Shown here in pieces: positions 1 to 7,159 of a stretch of 39,318 nt of DNA. The stretch lies in contig CAIXOY010000233.1 of the NCBI GenBank assembly GCA_903921135.1, forward strand, positions 1 to 39,318. Direction: 5' to 3'. The position numbers and the translations under genes are program-made. Every line of letters starts with the position of its first letter. Within the stretch, counting starts at the first letter, position 1. Origin of the DNA: an uncultured Gammaproteobacteria bacterium. Its GTDB lineage: Bacteria; Pseudomonadota; Gammaproteobacteria; Pseudomonadales; UBA5518. The notes beneath the pieces are model-generated. The model did not search any database, was not told where the DNA came from, and saw nothing but the letters and a program-made list of their open reading frames with translations.

Positions 1-504
1 GATCTTGAACTTGCGAGGAAGGAAGCTGAATTCGGGGTGGAAGGTCGACCACTGACGGATCAGATCGCACCAGGGGCGGGCGTCCTCGACTTCGTCGCGT
101 GCCACGCCCGAGAATTGGTCCGCAGTGACATTGCGGATGCAGTTGCCGCTGGTCTGTATCGCGTGCATGTCGACGCTGGCGAGCTCGGCGAGGATGTCAG
201 GCACCTCCTCGAGGCGCGGCCAGTTGAACTGGATGTTCTGGCGCGTGCTGAAGTGGCCGTAGCCCTTGTCATATCGGCGCGCTATGTGGGCCAGCATCCG
301 CAACTGGCGGCTCTCGAGCATTCCGTACGGTATTGCCACACGGAGCATCGGTGCCAGGCGCTGTACGTAGAGCCCGTTCTGGAGGCGCAGGGGCCGGAAC
401 TCGGCCTCGCTCAGCTCTCCGCGCAGGTAGCGTGCGGTCTGGTCGCGGAACTGGCTGACGCGATCCGCGAGCATGCGGTGGTCGAAAGTGTCGTAGCGAT
501 ACAT
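1..504 (-). CDS. Assimilatory nitrite/sulfite reductase, siroheme hemoprotein, N-terminal part (cut by window start)
   Basis: Reading leftward from ATG 504-502 there are 168 uninterrupted codons, so the gene continues beyond base 1. The protein opens MYRYDTFDHRML and shows the N-terminal ferredoxin-like half-domain of siroheme reductases: NGLYVQRLAPMLRVAIPYG, RRYDKGYGHFSTRQNIQFNW, MHAIQTSGNCIRN and HPEFSFLPRKFKI. The family reduces sulfite or nitrite by six electrons using siroheme coupled to a 4Fe-4S cluster in the cytoplasm; the cluster cysteines lie in the missing C-terminal part. The sequence pattern is that of the one-chain CysI/NirA-like proteins of Pseudomonas-type bacteria. Sulfite versus nitrite preference cannot be decided here. 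The substrate-facing arginines of the TRQN and RN segments are present. Siroheme would come from the cysG product encoded in this window. Confidence 0.9.
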   Translation of the reverse strand, partial: MYRYDTFDHRMLADRVSQFRDQTARYLRGELSEAEFRPLRLQNGLYVQRLAPMLRVAIPYGMLESRQLRMLAHIARRYDKGYGHFSTRQNIQFNWPRLEEVPDILAELASVDMHAIQTSGNCIRNVTADQFSGVARDEVEDARPWCDLIRQWSTFHPEFSFLPRKFKI

Positions 505-602
505 GCTTCCGGTACTGCAACTGTGTCGGAGGGTGGTGACGCGCCGCGCTGCACGGGGACGCTGCCCGGTGAACGGCGGGCGCACGTTAGCAGATCATCA
601 TC

Positions 603-648
603 AGCACCAAAAAGCGTGTTTTTTCATACGCAAAGATCGTTTGGTGCT
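603..648. repeat. Inverted repeat AGCACCAAA / TTTGGTGCT upstream of the reductase gene
   Basis: A perfect 9-bp inverted repeat (603-611 and 640-648) encloses 28 bases that hold a second short stem, GCGT 614-617 with ACGC 628-631, around a run of T. It lies 99-144 bases upstream of the reductase start and 35 bases before the TATACT box of the small ORF on the other strand. It could be an operator for a dimeric regulator or a leader RNA structure. The GCACC/GGTGC halves resemble NtrC half-sites, but the spacing is not that of a normal NtrC site, so no regulator is assigned. Confidence 0.4.
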
Positions 649-682
649 AAGACTCGGGGTAGGGCGCGGGCGAGAGGCTCGC

Positions 683-688
683 TATACT
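683..688 (+). promoter_or_regulatory. Probable -10 box (TATACT) for the small membrane ORF
   Basis: GCTATACT is followed by a very GC-rich discriminator (CCGGGCGCCGCG), and a CCGGAGCA ribosome binding site stands at 721-728, seven bases before the ATG. No convincing -35 hexamer is visible. The same arrangement recurs before icd, where the -10 and discriminator are almost identical. Confidence 0.5.
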
Positions 689-734
689 CCGGGCGCCGCG
701 CGAGCGGTGCATCGAACAGTCCGGAGCATAGCGT

Positions 735-869
735 ATGAGCAAGGCAGATCAGGGTAACGGCATTCCCGATGAGGAGCGTCGCGAAGATGGCGTCGCTGAT
801 TCCATCGCAGCCGTTGTGTTGGTGGCACTGGCCGTCTCGGCGATGCTGTTCTGGGTGGCCGGGCACTGA
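735..869 (+). CDS. Small single-span membrane protein, 44 residues, function unknown
   Basis: ATG 735 to TGA 867-869. The first 23 residues are hydrophilic and acidic (MSKADQGNGIPDEERRED). Residues 24-42 form one hydrophobic helix (IAAVVLVALAVSAMLFWVA) ending in GH. The signals around it are good: a TATACT box, CCGGAGCA at the proper spacing, and a stop 15 bases before the end of the convergent DUF2970 gene. The most likely topology is N-terminus in the cytoplasm with a single anchor, but that is inference. I do not recognise the family. Being so short it may be missed by length-filtered gene callers. Confidence 0.65.
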   Translation: MSKADQGNGIPDEERREDGVADSIAAVVLVALAVSAMLFWVAGH

Positions 870-884
870 ACCCCGCCGCACGGA

Positions 885-1115
885 TCAGTCGAGCACGACG
901 TTCACGACCACCACCAGTGTGGCGACGAAGAGCACGGTGAAGATCAGGCCGGCGATGATGAACTGCCGGTAATTCCCGCTGTTGAAGTCTCGCTCCCTGT
1001 TCCGTGAACTCTGCACGCCGAACGCTGCAGACAGCACGCTACCTACCACGTCGCGTGTGCTCATTCCGGCATGGGTTTCCGCGCCGGTGCTCTTCCCATC
1101 TTCTTGCTGGTTCAC
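885..1115 (-). CDS. DUF2970 family small membrane protein
   Basis: The 76-residue protein carries the DUF2970 signature: SVLSAAFGVQSSRNRERDF, then a short linker and one C-terminal transmembrane helix (FIIAGLIFTVLFVATLVVVV, about residues 52-72). The family is common in beta- and gammaproteobacteria and has no assigned function. The listed start is GTG 1115. An internal ATG at 1064, preceded by GGA, would give 59 residues and still keep the whole conserved domain, so the N-terminal 17 residues are uncertain. It converges with the 44-residue ORF and is divergent from nfuA. Confidence 0.8.
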   Translation of the reverse strand: MNQQEDGKSTGAETHAGMSTRDVVGSVLSAAFGVQSSRNRERDFNSGNYRQFIIAGLIFTVLFVATLVVVVNVVLD

Positions 1116-1250
1116 GTCGTCTGGTCTCGCTCGGATACTTCCAGTGGGGCCTGCGGTTTCCCACGCGCTGATCGGTTCGATCGTACACGGCCGGGGCAGG
1201 TCCGGACGATAGCTTTATGTGTGCGATCAGGGCGTTCAGGGTTGTAGCTA

Positions 1251-1275
1251 ATACCTGAGCGGGTTACTAGAATAT
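1251..1275 (+). promoter_or_regulatory. IscR type 1-like operator in front of nfuA
   Basis: This 25-bp site matches the published enterobacterial IscR type 1 consensus (ATASYYGACT...AGTCRRSTAT) at 19 of 25 positions by hand alignment. It is also very similar to the site at 35924-35948 before iscR: both have ATAnnTGAnCG, then GTTnCTAG, then TATTGG. The ATG of nfuA is 28 bases downstream, so binding would cover the promoter. It is inferred that apo/holo-IscR controls nfuA through this site. Confidence 0.6.
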
Positions 1276-1302
1276 TGGTTTGATGTGCCCGGAGCAGAAA
1301 GA

Positions 1303-1887
1303 ATGATCACGATTACGGAACCCGCCCAGACATATCTGTCAGGCCTTCTTGCGAAGCAGGATGCAGAGGTGCGGGGCATCCGGGTGTTCATAAATGACCC
1401 CGGCACACCCCGGGCCGAGACCTGCATCGCCTATTGCCGTGATGCCGATATCCGCGAGGAAGACGAGCGCCATGAGTTCCCCGGTGGCTTCGTGGCGTGG
1501 TTCGAGGCCCGCAGCCTGCCCTTCCTGCAGGACGCCTTCGTGGATTTTGCAGAAGACCGCATGGGCGGGCAGCTTACGATCAAGGCGCCAAACGCGAAGC
1601 TCCCGCGCGTGGGCGCAGACAGCTCTCTCGAGGATCGCATCAACTACATCCTCTACAACGAGGTGAACCCGCAGCTGGCAGCGCACGGCGGCGAGGTGAG
1701 TCTGGTCGAGATTGCCGAAGGCCCTGTGGCGGTTCTCAAGTTCGGGGGTGGTTGTCAGGGATGCGGCATGGTCGATGCCACCCTCAAACACGGAGTGGAA
1801 CGCAGTCTTCTGGAGCAGCTTCCAGAACTGAAGGAAGTGCGCGACGTCACCGACCACAGCAAGCGCGAGAACGCCTACTACAGCTGA
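1303..1887 (+). CDS. nfuA: Fe-S biogenesis protein NfuA
   Basis: The 194-residue protein has the NfuA architecture: a degenerate A-type scaffold domain (about 1-95) and a C-terminal Nfu domain (about 105-190) with the cluster-binding CxxC at C151/C154 in FGGGCQGCGM. NfuA carries 4Fe-4S clusters as a dimer and delivers them to target enzymes, especially under oxidative or iron stress. ATG 1303 is chosen over the in-frame GTG 1285 because CCGGAGCA (1289-1296) sits seven bases before it and the resulting length fits the family (191 in E. coli). An IscR-like operator lies immediately upstream. It converges with the DAHP synthase gene, with 21 bases between stops. Confidence 0.95.
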   Translation: MITITEPAQTYLSGLLAKQDAEVRGIRVFINDPGTPRAETCIAYCRDADIREEDERHEFPGGFVAWFEARSLPFLQDAFVDFAEDRMGGQLTIKAPNAKLPRVGADSSLEDRINYILYNEVNPQLAAHGGEVSLVEIAEGPVAVLKFGGGCQGCGMVDATLKHGVERSLLEQLPELKEVRDVTDHSKRENAYYS

Positions 1888-1908
1888 ATCAGACGCTCGA
1901 TGCCTGAC

Positions 1909-2988
1909 TCAGCCCGGGTTTTTCCTGCCCGGCAAAACGTGTCTCAACTTCTCACGCATGGCGCGCAGCGCGCCTGCGGTGCTTTCCCAGTCAAGACAGC
2001 CGTCCGTTACCGATACCCCGTAGCGTAGCTGCGAGAGATCGGCAGGTATGGATTGGTTGCCGCCTGCCAGATTGCTCTCCAGCATGACGCCCACGATGGA
2101 GCGGTTACCCTCGACGATCTGGTTGGCCACGTTGTCGAGTACCAGCGGTTGCAAGGCGGGGTCCTTGTTCGAGTTGGCGTGGCTGCAGTCCACCACGATC
2201 CCTCCCGGTACGCCTGCTTTTGCGAGTTCCCGCTCAGCCAGAGCGATATGCACGGAGTCGTAATTCGGACCTTGCGAGCCTCCGCGCAGCACCACGTGGG
2301 CGTGGCTGTTGCCCCGGGTGTGGACAACGGTAACCCGGCCGGTTTCGTCGATGCCCAGAAATCTGTGTGAGCTCAGGGCGGATTTGAGCGCGTTCACGGC
2401 GACGGTGAGGCCGCCGTCGGTACCGTTCTTGAAACCCACCGGGCATGACAGTCCGCTCGCGAGCTCACGGTGTGTCTGCGACTCCGTCGTGCGCGCGCCG
2501 ATCGCCGACCAGCTGATCAGGTCCTGCAGGTATTGGGGAGAAATAGGGTCCAGTGCTTCGGTCGCCGTCGGCAGTCCGAGTGCGCCTATGTCGACCAGCA
2601 GCTTGCGCGCGATGCGCAGGCCGTCCTGGATGCGGAAGGAGTCGTTCAGGTAGGGGTCGTTGACCAGGCCTTTCCAGCCGGTCGTGGTGCGGGGTTTCTC
2701 GAAGTAGACGCGCATCACCACGACTATGGTGTCGTCGATTTCCCGGGCGAGTACGGCCAGATGCTGTGCGTAGTCCAGTGCTGCGGCCGGGTCGTGGACC
2801 GAGCAGGGGCCAACGACCACGAACAGCCGGTGGTCCCTCCCGTCGAGAATGTCCCGGATGGTCGATCGGGCGCCGAGTACCGTCTGTCGAATGGCCTCGG
2901 GGAGGGGCACTTCGCGTTTCAGTTCGTCAGGGGTGATGAGCCCCTCGAAGGTGTCTACATTCAGGTTTTCGATGGAGCGGTCGGTCAT
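1909..2988 (-). CDS. 3-deoxy-7-phosphoheptulonate (DAHP) synthase, class I
   Basis: This enzyme joins phosphoenolpyruvate and erythrose-4-phosphate in the first step of the shikimate pathway to aromatic amino acids. The class I AroF/G/H signatures are complete: VVGPCSVHDP, RVYFEKPRTTTGWKGL, the ATEALDPISPQY segment, GARTTESQTHRELASGLSCP, GFKNGTDG, and DCSHANSNKDP. From ATG 2988 the product is 359 residues, close to the usual 350-356. In-frame starts at 3021 and 3048 exist, but a TATACT box at 3044-3039 (minus) overlaps the outermost, and conserved sequence begins only after 2988. No clear Shine-Dalgarno precedes any of them. Which aromatic amino acid inhibits the enzyme cannot be read from the sequence. 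Confidence 0.95.
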   Translation of the reverse strand: MTDRSIENLNVDTFEGLITPDELKREVPLPEAIRQTVLGARSTIRDILDGRDHRLFVVVGPCSVHDPAAALDYAQHLAVLAREIDDTIVVVMRVYFEKPRTTTGWKGLVNDPYLNDSFRIQDGLRIARKLLVDIGALGLPTATEALDPISPQYLQDLISWSAIGARTTESQTHRELASGLSCPVGFKNGTDGGLTVAVNALKSALSSHRFLGIDETGRVTVVHTRGNSHAHVVLRGGSQGPNYDSVHIALAERELAKAGVPGGIVVDCSHANSNKDPALQPLVLDNVANQIVEGNRSIVGVMLESNLAGGNQSIPADLSQLRYGVSVTDGCLDWESTAGALRAMREKLRHVLPGRKNPG

Positions 2989-3038
2989 GGAAAGGAGACT
3001 GCTTTGGGGAACGGAGGGCATATCGCCGGACGGGCGGG

Positions 3039-3044
3039 AGTATA
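3039..3044 (-). promoter_or_regulatory. Probable -10 box (TATACT) for the DAHP synthase gene
   Basis: On the minus strand TTGCTATACT is followed by a GC-rich stretch (CCCGCCCG). It places a transcription start near 3032, about 45 bases before the preferred ATG. It lies between the phosphatase gene stop and the DAHP synthase start, so the latter probably has its own promoter. The -35 element is not evident. Confidence 0.45.
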
Positions 3045-3085
3045 GCAAGGCAACAGGCCGCGATCGCCCGGCGCTGCCCCTTCCG

Positions 3086-3568
3086 TCAGGACGGCAGCGG
3101 CAACAATTCGTCGAGAAGTTGTGCCACTCCGTTCCGGATCAGCCCCAGGGCCCGGGTGAACTGCGCGGCATCGCCGTAAAAGGGGTCCGGAACCTCGACG
3201 CCTGCGGCGCCGTTGCTGCCTGGCAGGAGCCGGAGTTGACCGGCGAACCCGGGAGGACGCCATCCTGTCAGCGTGTGCAGGTTCGATCGGTCCATCGCCA
3301 CGATCTGCCCGAACGACGCGAAGTCCTCGTCGCTGATCTGCCGGGCAAGGTGCGCTGGCATCGGGAAACCGTGTGCTCGCAGTGCATCCGTCGCGCGGGG
3401 ATCGGCCGGCTTGCCCGCGTTGAATGCTGCGGTTCCCCGTGATGCCACGCGCACATCGTGTTCCTGTCCGCGGTCTCGCAACATCTGCAGCGTCACGCAC
3501 TCGGCCATGGGGGAGCGGCACACATTGCCGAGGCAGACAAACAGGATATGTACGCGCGTTTCACTCAT
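3086..3568 (-). CDS. Low-molecular-weight protein-tyrosine phosphatase
   Basis: The 160-residue cytoplasmic phosphatase has the LMW-PTP catalytic loop near its N-terminus (VCLGNVCRSPMAE), with nucleophile C12 and R18, and the general-acid aspartate in VPDPFYG. The family dephosphorylates phosphotyrosine; bacterial members outside capsule operons often have unknown substrates, and there is no kinase or polysaccharide gene here. ATG 3568 is chosen because the conserved core starts eight residues later; longer in-frame starts only add unconserved sequence. The gene is 97 bases upstream of the DAHP synthase gene on the same strand and divergent from the SDR gene at 3725. Confidence 0.9.
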   Translation of the reverse strand: MSETRVHILFVCLGNVCRSPMAECVTLQMLRDRGQEHDVRVASRGTAAFNAGKPADPRATDALRAHGFPMPAHLARQISDEDFASFGQIVAMDRSNLHTLTGWRPPGFAGQLRLLPGSNGAAGVEVPDPFYGDAAQFTRALGLIRNGVAQLLDELLPLPS

Positions 3569-3666
3569 CTGCGTGGTCCGGACGTGATCTGGCGAACCGC
3601 ACGATATCAGCCGGGACGGCAGTGGCGCGTGGCGCATTTGTCAGGTGCCATTGGCCGCTGCGGATA

Positions 3667-3694
3667 TTGAGGCGCCGCTGGCTCGGGCTACACT
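3667..3694 (+). promoter_or_regulatory. Probable sigma-70 promoter of the SDR gene
   Basis: TTGAGG (3667-3672) and TACACT (3689-3694) are 16 bases apart, which is a plausible sigma-70 spacing. The ATG follows 31 bases later, with CCGGAGCG at 3711-3718 as ribosome binding site. Confidence 0.45.
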
Positions 3695-3724
3695 CGCTTC
3701 TTTACGCATTCCGGAGCGATACGC

Positions 3725-4504
3725 ATGGCATTCACTGGCAAGGTAGCGTTGGTCACAGGTGGTGCAAGCGGCATGGGCAAGGTGGCAGCCCTGCGCCTGG
3801 CTGCCTCCGGTGCGCGGGTCGCGATTTTCGACATGAACGAGCAAGCTCTCGCGGAAATGGCAGCGGCTGATCCGAACATCCGCACCTGGCGGTGCAACGT
3901 GGCGGACTGGGAAGATGTGCAGGCACGGGTGGCGGAGGTCGAGGAGGAACTCGGCCCTATCGATCGATTGACCCATGCAGCAGGCATCATGCCCAGTTAC
4001 GCAGTCATGGATACCACGATCGAACAGGCGCGTCGGCTCATCGACGTGAACTACTTCGGCACGCTTCACATGATCCGTGCGGTGGTGCCCGGCATGCTCG
4101 ACCGCAACAGGGGGGACGTGATCCTCTTCGGCTCGATTTCAGGCATGGCGCTCACGCCCAAGCTCGGCGCCTATGCCGCCTCCAAGGCTGCAGTGAACGT
4201 TCTGGGTGAAACCCTCGCGAACGAACTTGCACACACTGCGCTCAGGATCGCGGTCGTCTTGCCTCCGGCCGTGAACACCCCGCTGATCGAGCAGTCCCTG
4301 AATACGGATGCCGCACAAGCTCTCCGTGAAGCCCGCAAGAGCGGCCGGCTGAGTGACCCCGGAAAAATCGTTACCCAGATCGAGGAAGGTCTCGAAAAAG
4401 GCAAAAAGGCGATCTATCCCGGAGAGGCCAAATTCCTTGAGCTCTGGCACACCCTTGCGCCGCGTCTGTGGTGGAAGACGGTGCTCCAGTTCGAGAAGCG
4501 CTGA
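3725..4504 (+). CDS. Short-chain dehydrogenase/reductase (SDR), classical type
   Basis: The 259-residue protein has a Rossmann fold with the cofactor motif TGGASGMG (residues 11-18), the acidic residue FDMN after beta-2 that favours NAD(H), the central AAGIM element (NAG variant), catalytic serine in FGSISGMA and the YAASK tyrosine/lysine pair. Members oxidise or reduce alcohols, ketones or steroids; the substrate is not predictable from sequence. The C-terminal tail ends in basic and aromatic residues (LWWKTVLQFEKR), which might associate with membrane. CCGGAGCG stands seven bases before the ATG. The gene converges on a KstD-like flavoprotein gene with three bases between stops, so a shared steroid- or lipid-like substrate is possible but unproven. 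Confidence 0.9.
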   Translation: MAFTGKVALVTGGASGMGKVAALRLAASGARVAIFDMNEQALAEMAAADPNIRTWRCNVADWEDVQARVAEVEEELGPIDRLTHAAGIMPSYAVMDTTIEQARRLIDVNYFGTLHMIRAVVPGMLDRNRGDVILFGSISGMALTPKLGAYAASKAAVNVLGETLANELAHTALRIAVVLPPAVNTPLIEQSLNTDAAQALREARKSGRLSDPGKIVTQIEEGLEKGKKAIYPGEAKFLELWHTLAPRLWWKTVLQFEKR

Positions 4505-4507
4505 GGC

Positions 4508-5992
4508 TCAGTCTGCCCTCAGAGCGGCGCTTCGCCCGGCCTTGCGTCCCGAGAAACTCGCATCGCCCACCGAGATGCCGCTGCAATAGCCGGCCGCCGT
4601 GCGTGGAACACCGCAGGCGGTCCGGCCGGCGGCGTAGAGCCCCGGAATCACCTCGCCTTCTGGCGTCAGCACTTCGCCCGTCACCTTCGTATCGAGTCCG
4701 CCGAGGGTGAAAAACGGATAGAAAGTGCCTCGGCCCGGCGAGCAATCCACCGCCGCGAGGGGCAGGCTGAGTGGCGTCAGCCACTCGGACGATTTGTGGA
4801 ACAACGGATCCTCGCCGCGCGCGGCGTGTGCGTTGTAGTACGCGATCGTCTGCTGAAGGCTTCCGGGGGGAAGAGCCAGTTCCGACTCGAGTTCTTCCAC
4901 TGACTCTTCTGTCGTTCCGGCGAACTGCGCATTGAGATAGCTTCCCTCCGGGTAGTTCCCGAAATCCTCTGCGCTGGCGATCAGGAAGACACGCTGCCCG
5001 GGTTGCTGCAGGCAGTAGTAACCGACGCGGCCGTGGTAGCAATCCTCGTTGATGAAGCGTTGCCCCTGTGCGTTCACGAAGATCCCGCGCGTGAGTGATG
5101 CCGGCGGGTAGTAGGGCACGCTGACGAAACCCTCGTGCATGTTGATTGCCGCTGCGCCCGCACCCTGTCCCATCAGGATTCCGCTTCCCGTATCTCCCGG
5201 GTTGCCGATCGGTTGCGAGGCACCGAGCAGCATCGGTGCATGCTTGCGGATCATGTCCTCGTTCATCACGAAGCCGCCACAGCAGAGCACCACCCCGCGC
5301 CGGGCGCGCACCAGGCGCTCCTGCTGGTCGATACGCACCACCACGCCGTGTACGGTGCCGTCGTCATCCGTGACCAGTGTGAGTGCTCTCGCGTCGAAAT
5401 GGACCTCTATGCCGCGCTCCTCGACGTTGCGTCTGAGAATATTGGCGAAGAGGGGACCGCCGTTGTCTCCTTCGACCTGAAGGTTGTGACCGCGCGGTGC
5501 GGGAGTCGCGATCTGCGTGAACGGCCAGGCTTTTTCGCTGCCGGTGTACAGCAGGCAGTCGTCGGTGAGCGCCATGATCGCGCGGTGCGGATAGACCGAA
5601 TCCTTGTAGGGGACGCCCAGCGTCTGCGTCAGCCAGTCGAAATGATCCACGCTTCCCTCGCAGTAGGCGCGCACCTTCGCCTCATCCGCGATGGGTCCGT
5701 TCGATGCCATCAGGAAGCGGAACATGTCTTCCACGCTGTCCTCGATGCCGCAGGCTTTCTGCACGCGCGTGCCACCGCCCATGTATATCTCGGCGCTGGA
5801 GAGACGCGTTGACCCCCCTGAATCGCTGGCAAGATCGAAAAGCACGACTCGGGCCCCGTTGTCGTGCGCCTCTATAGCGGCGCATGCGCCTGCGCCTCCG
5901 AAGCCGATCACGGCGACATCTGTGTCGATGTCCCACGCCGTGATGCTGGAGAGGTGACGGGGGCGGGTAGGCATGGTGCGGGTATCGCTCAC
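4508..5992 (-). CDS. FAD-dependent oxidoreductase of the 3-ketosteroid dehydrogenase / fumarate reductase flavoprotein family
   Basis: The 494-residue protein has an N-terminal FAD-binding motif, VAVIGFGGAGACAA (about residues 27-40), the SGGSTRLSSAEIYMGGGT segment (58-75) found in KstD-like proteins, a second nucleotide contact (VVLCCGGFVMNEDM), and the C-terminal flavin-contacting block GLYAAGRTACGVP ... TAAGYCSGISVG. The family includes 3-ketosteroid delta-1-dehydrogenase, delta-4 dehydrogenase and urocanate/fumarate reductases; exact activity is not assigned. The start is GTG 5992 with AAGGA upstream; it is the last gene of the long minus-strand run after the phosphatase-like gene (33-base gap). 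There is no signal peptide, so it should be cytoplasmic. Confidence 0.85.
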   Translation of the reverse strand: MSDTRTMPTRPRHLSSITAWDIDTDVAVIGFGGAGACAAIEAHDNGARVVLFDLASDSGGSTRLSSAEIYMGGGTRVQKACGIEDSVEDMFRFLMASNGPIADEAKVRAYCEGSVDHFDWLTQTLGVPYKDSVYPHRAIMALTDDCLLYTGSEKAWPFTQIATPAPRGHNLQVEGDNGGPLFANILRRNVEERGIEVHFDARALTLVTDDDGTVHGVVVRIDQQERLVRARRGVVLCCGGFVMNEDMIRKHAPMLLGASQPIGNPGDTGSGILMGQGAGAAAINMHEGFVSVPYYPPASLTRGIFVNAQGQRFINEDCYHGRVGYYCLQQPGQRVFLIASAEDFGNYPEGSYLNAQFAGTTEESVEELESELALPPGSLQQTIAYYNAHAARGEDPLFHKSSEWLTPLSLPLAAVDCSPGRGTFYPFFTLGGLDTKVTGEVLTPEGEVIPGLYAAGRTACGVPRTAAGYCSGISVGDASFSGRKAGRSAALRAD

Positions 5993-6025
5993 GCGAGGAG
6001 TCCTTCTGCTGGCTTCAGGGGGTGT

Positions 6026-7135
6026 TCAGGGTGAATTGCGCGGCACAAGGGTGCCGGGCAGCGGTGGTCGGGCCTCTGGGCCGAGCGCCTGTGCGGGAAT
6101 CCGGAAGTACTGGAGCAGGGTCGCTGCGATCTGCCCCTGATGGAGTTCACCGGTGTTCCGCGCCTCGCCCGTAGCGGGGGTGTCGGGGCCGGCTACCACG
6201 GCCCAGATGAATTCGCTGCCGGGAATACTGCAGTCGTGTTCGGACCAATCCTTTCCCTGCAGTCCACGTCCGTGATCGGTGCTGATCACAAGCGTCGTGC
6301 GGTCCCGGTAGCGTTCGTCTGCCTGAAGTGTCGACCATAACTCGCCTATCAGGCGGTCGGCGCGGTTCAGGTACACGAGCAGGCGATCGTAACGGTCAGC
6401 GTGGGACCAGTCATCGGAGTTGCCGAGCCCCAGCCAGAGCAGGCGCGTCTGCTGTTTGCGCATGTAGCGCTGAGCGATGCGCAACGTTAGGACGTCCTCG
6501 CTGCCTTCTTCCCAGAGGCCCAGAACGTCCTTGCGAAGCGAGACGAGTTCATCGATCTCCGGCGTGGAGAAGCGCGCAGGCAGCGGGTCGTAGGCGCCGC
6601 TGGTCAGAATGAGGCCGTCCCCGCTGGCCGCAGCACTGGCGAAGCCATCCCAGGAGCCGATCTGGGCCACGGCCCCGAAGGGTAACTGGAGTTCGCGGGA
6701 GACAACTTCGAGCGCGGTTTGGTGGGGATAGCGACGGACGTCGTTGCTGTCGACCTCGGCGCGTGGTGCTCCGGTCAACATCTCGGTGTAGCCCGGCGCC
6801 GAAAAGCAGAACGGGTTCTGGACCTTCATCACCGAGCCGCGATCGCGGTTACCGAAAATCACGCCCCGTGGCACCAGTTCTTTCCACAGGAACGGCATCA
6901 GTGCCTCCCGTCGTGCCTCGGCCGTGGAGCCGATGAAGCGCGGCCTGACCGTCTCCATGTCCGAATAGTGCTGCAGCGCGGAGTGCGCGGCGATGATCTC
7001 GTCGAGACCGCCAAAAACCTCCTGCACCCGAACGCCGTCCAGTGTCACCAGCACCACGTTCCGGGTTTGCGGCGACGCACACACCGAGGAGGCGAGAAAG
7101 GCCATGGTCAGAAGAACAAGGGCTCGGAGGTGCAT
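6026..7135 (-). CDS. Exported alkaline-phosphatase-superfamily (sulfatase / phosphodiesterase-like) hydrolase
   Basis: The 369-residue protein begins with a signal peptide (MHLRALVLLTMAFLASSVCA, cleavage about residue 20) and should be periplasmic. The mature part has the metal-binding LVTLDGVR (D33), a probable nucleophile serine S112 in NPFCFSAPGYTEMLTG, and the C-terminal metal ligands in STDHGRG followed by a histidine in WSEHD. The fold is shared by alkaline phosphatases, sulfatases and type I phosphodiesterases; the serine in the FSAPGY position resembles the nucleotide pyrophosphatase/phosphodiesterase arrangement. Substrate is unknown. GGAG precedes ATG 7135, and the gene follows the DUF7931 gene after 24 bases. 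Confidence 0.8.
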   Translation of the reverse strand: MHLRALVLLTMAFLASSVCASPQTRNVVLVTLDGVRVQEVFGGLDEIIAAHSALQHYSDMETVRPRFIGSTAEARREALMPFLWKELVPRGVIFGNRDRGSVMKVQNPFCFSAPGYTEMLTGAPRAEVDSNDVRRYPHQTALEVVSRELQLPFGAVAQIGSWDGFASAAASGDGLILTSGAYDPLPARFSTPEIDELVSLRKDVLGLWEEGSEDVLTLRIAQRYMRKQQTRLLWLGLGNSDDWSHADRYDRLLVYLNRADRLIGELWSTLQADERYRDRTTLVISTDHGRGLQGKDWSEHDCSIPGSEFIWAVVAGPDTPATGEARNTGELHQGQIAATLLQYFRIPAQALGPEARPPLPGTLVPRNSP

Positions 7136-7159
7136 GGCGTCGACTCCTTCAGGTAAAAG

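Noticed and set aside
37..738. A 233-codon open frame on the plus strand at the window start
   Set aside because: It lies opposite the siroheme reductase gene, whose minus-strand translation gives clear family motifs; the plus frame has no recognisable domain and is a result of high GC codon bias.
1909..1945. Hairpin CCGGG-TTTTTCCTG-CCCGG between nfuA and the DAHP synthase gene
   Set aside because: It lies within the last codons of the DAHP synthase gene, has only five pairs, and is not followed by a U run, so a terminator call is not supported.
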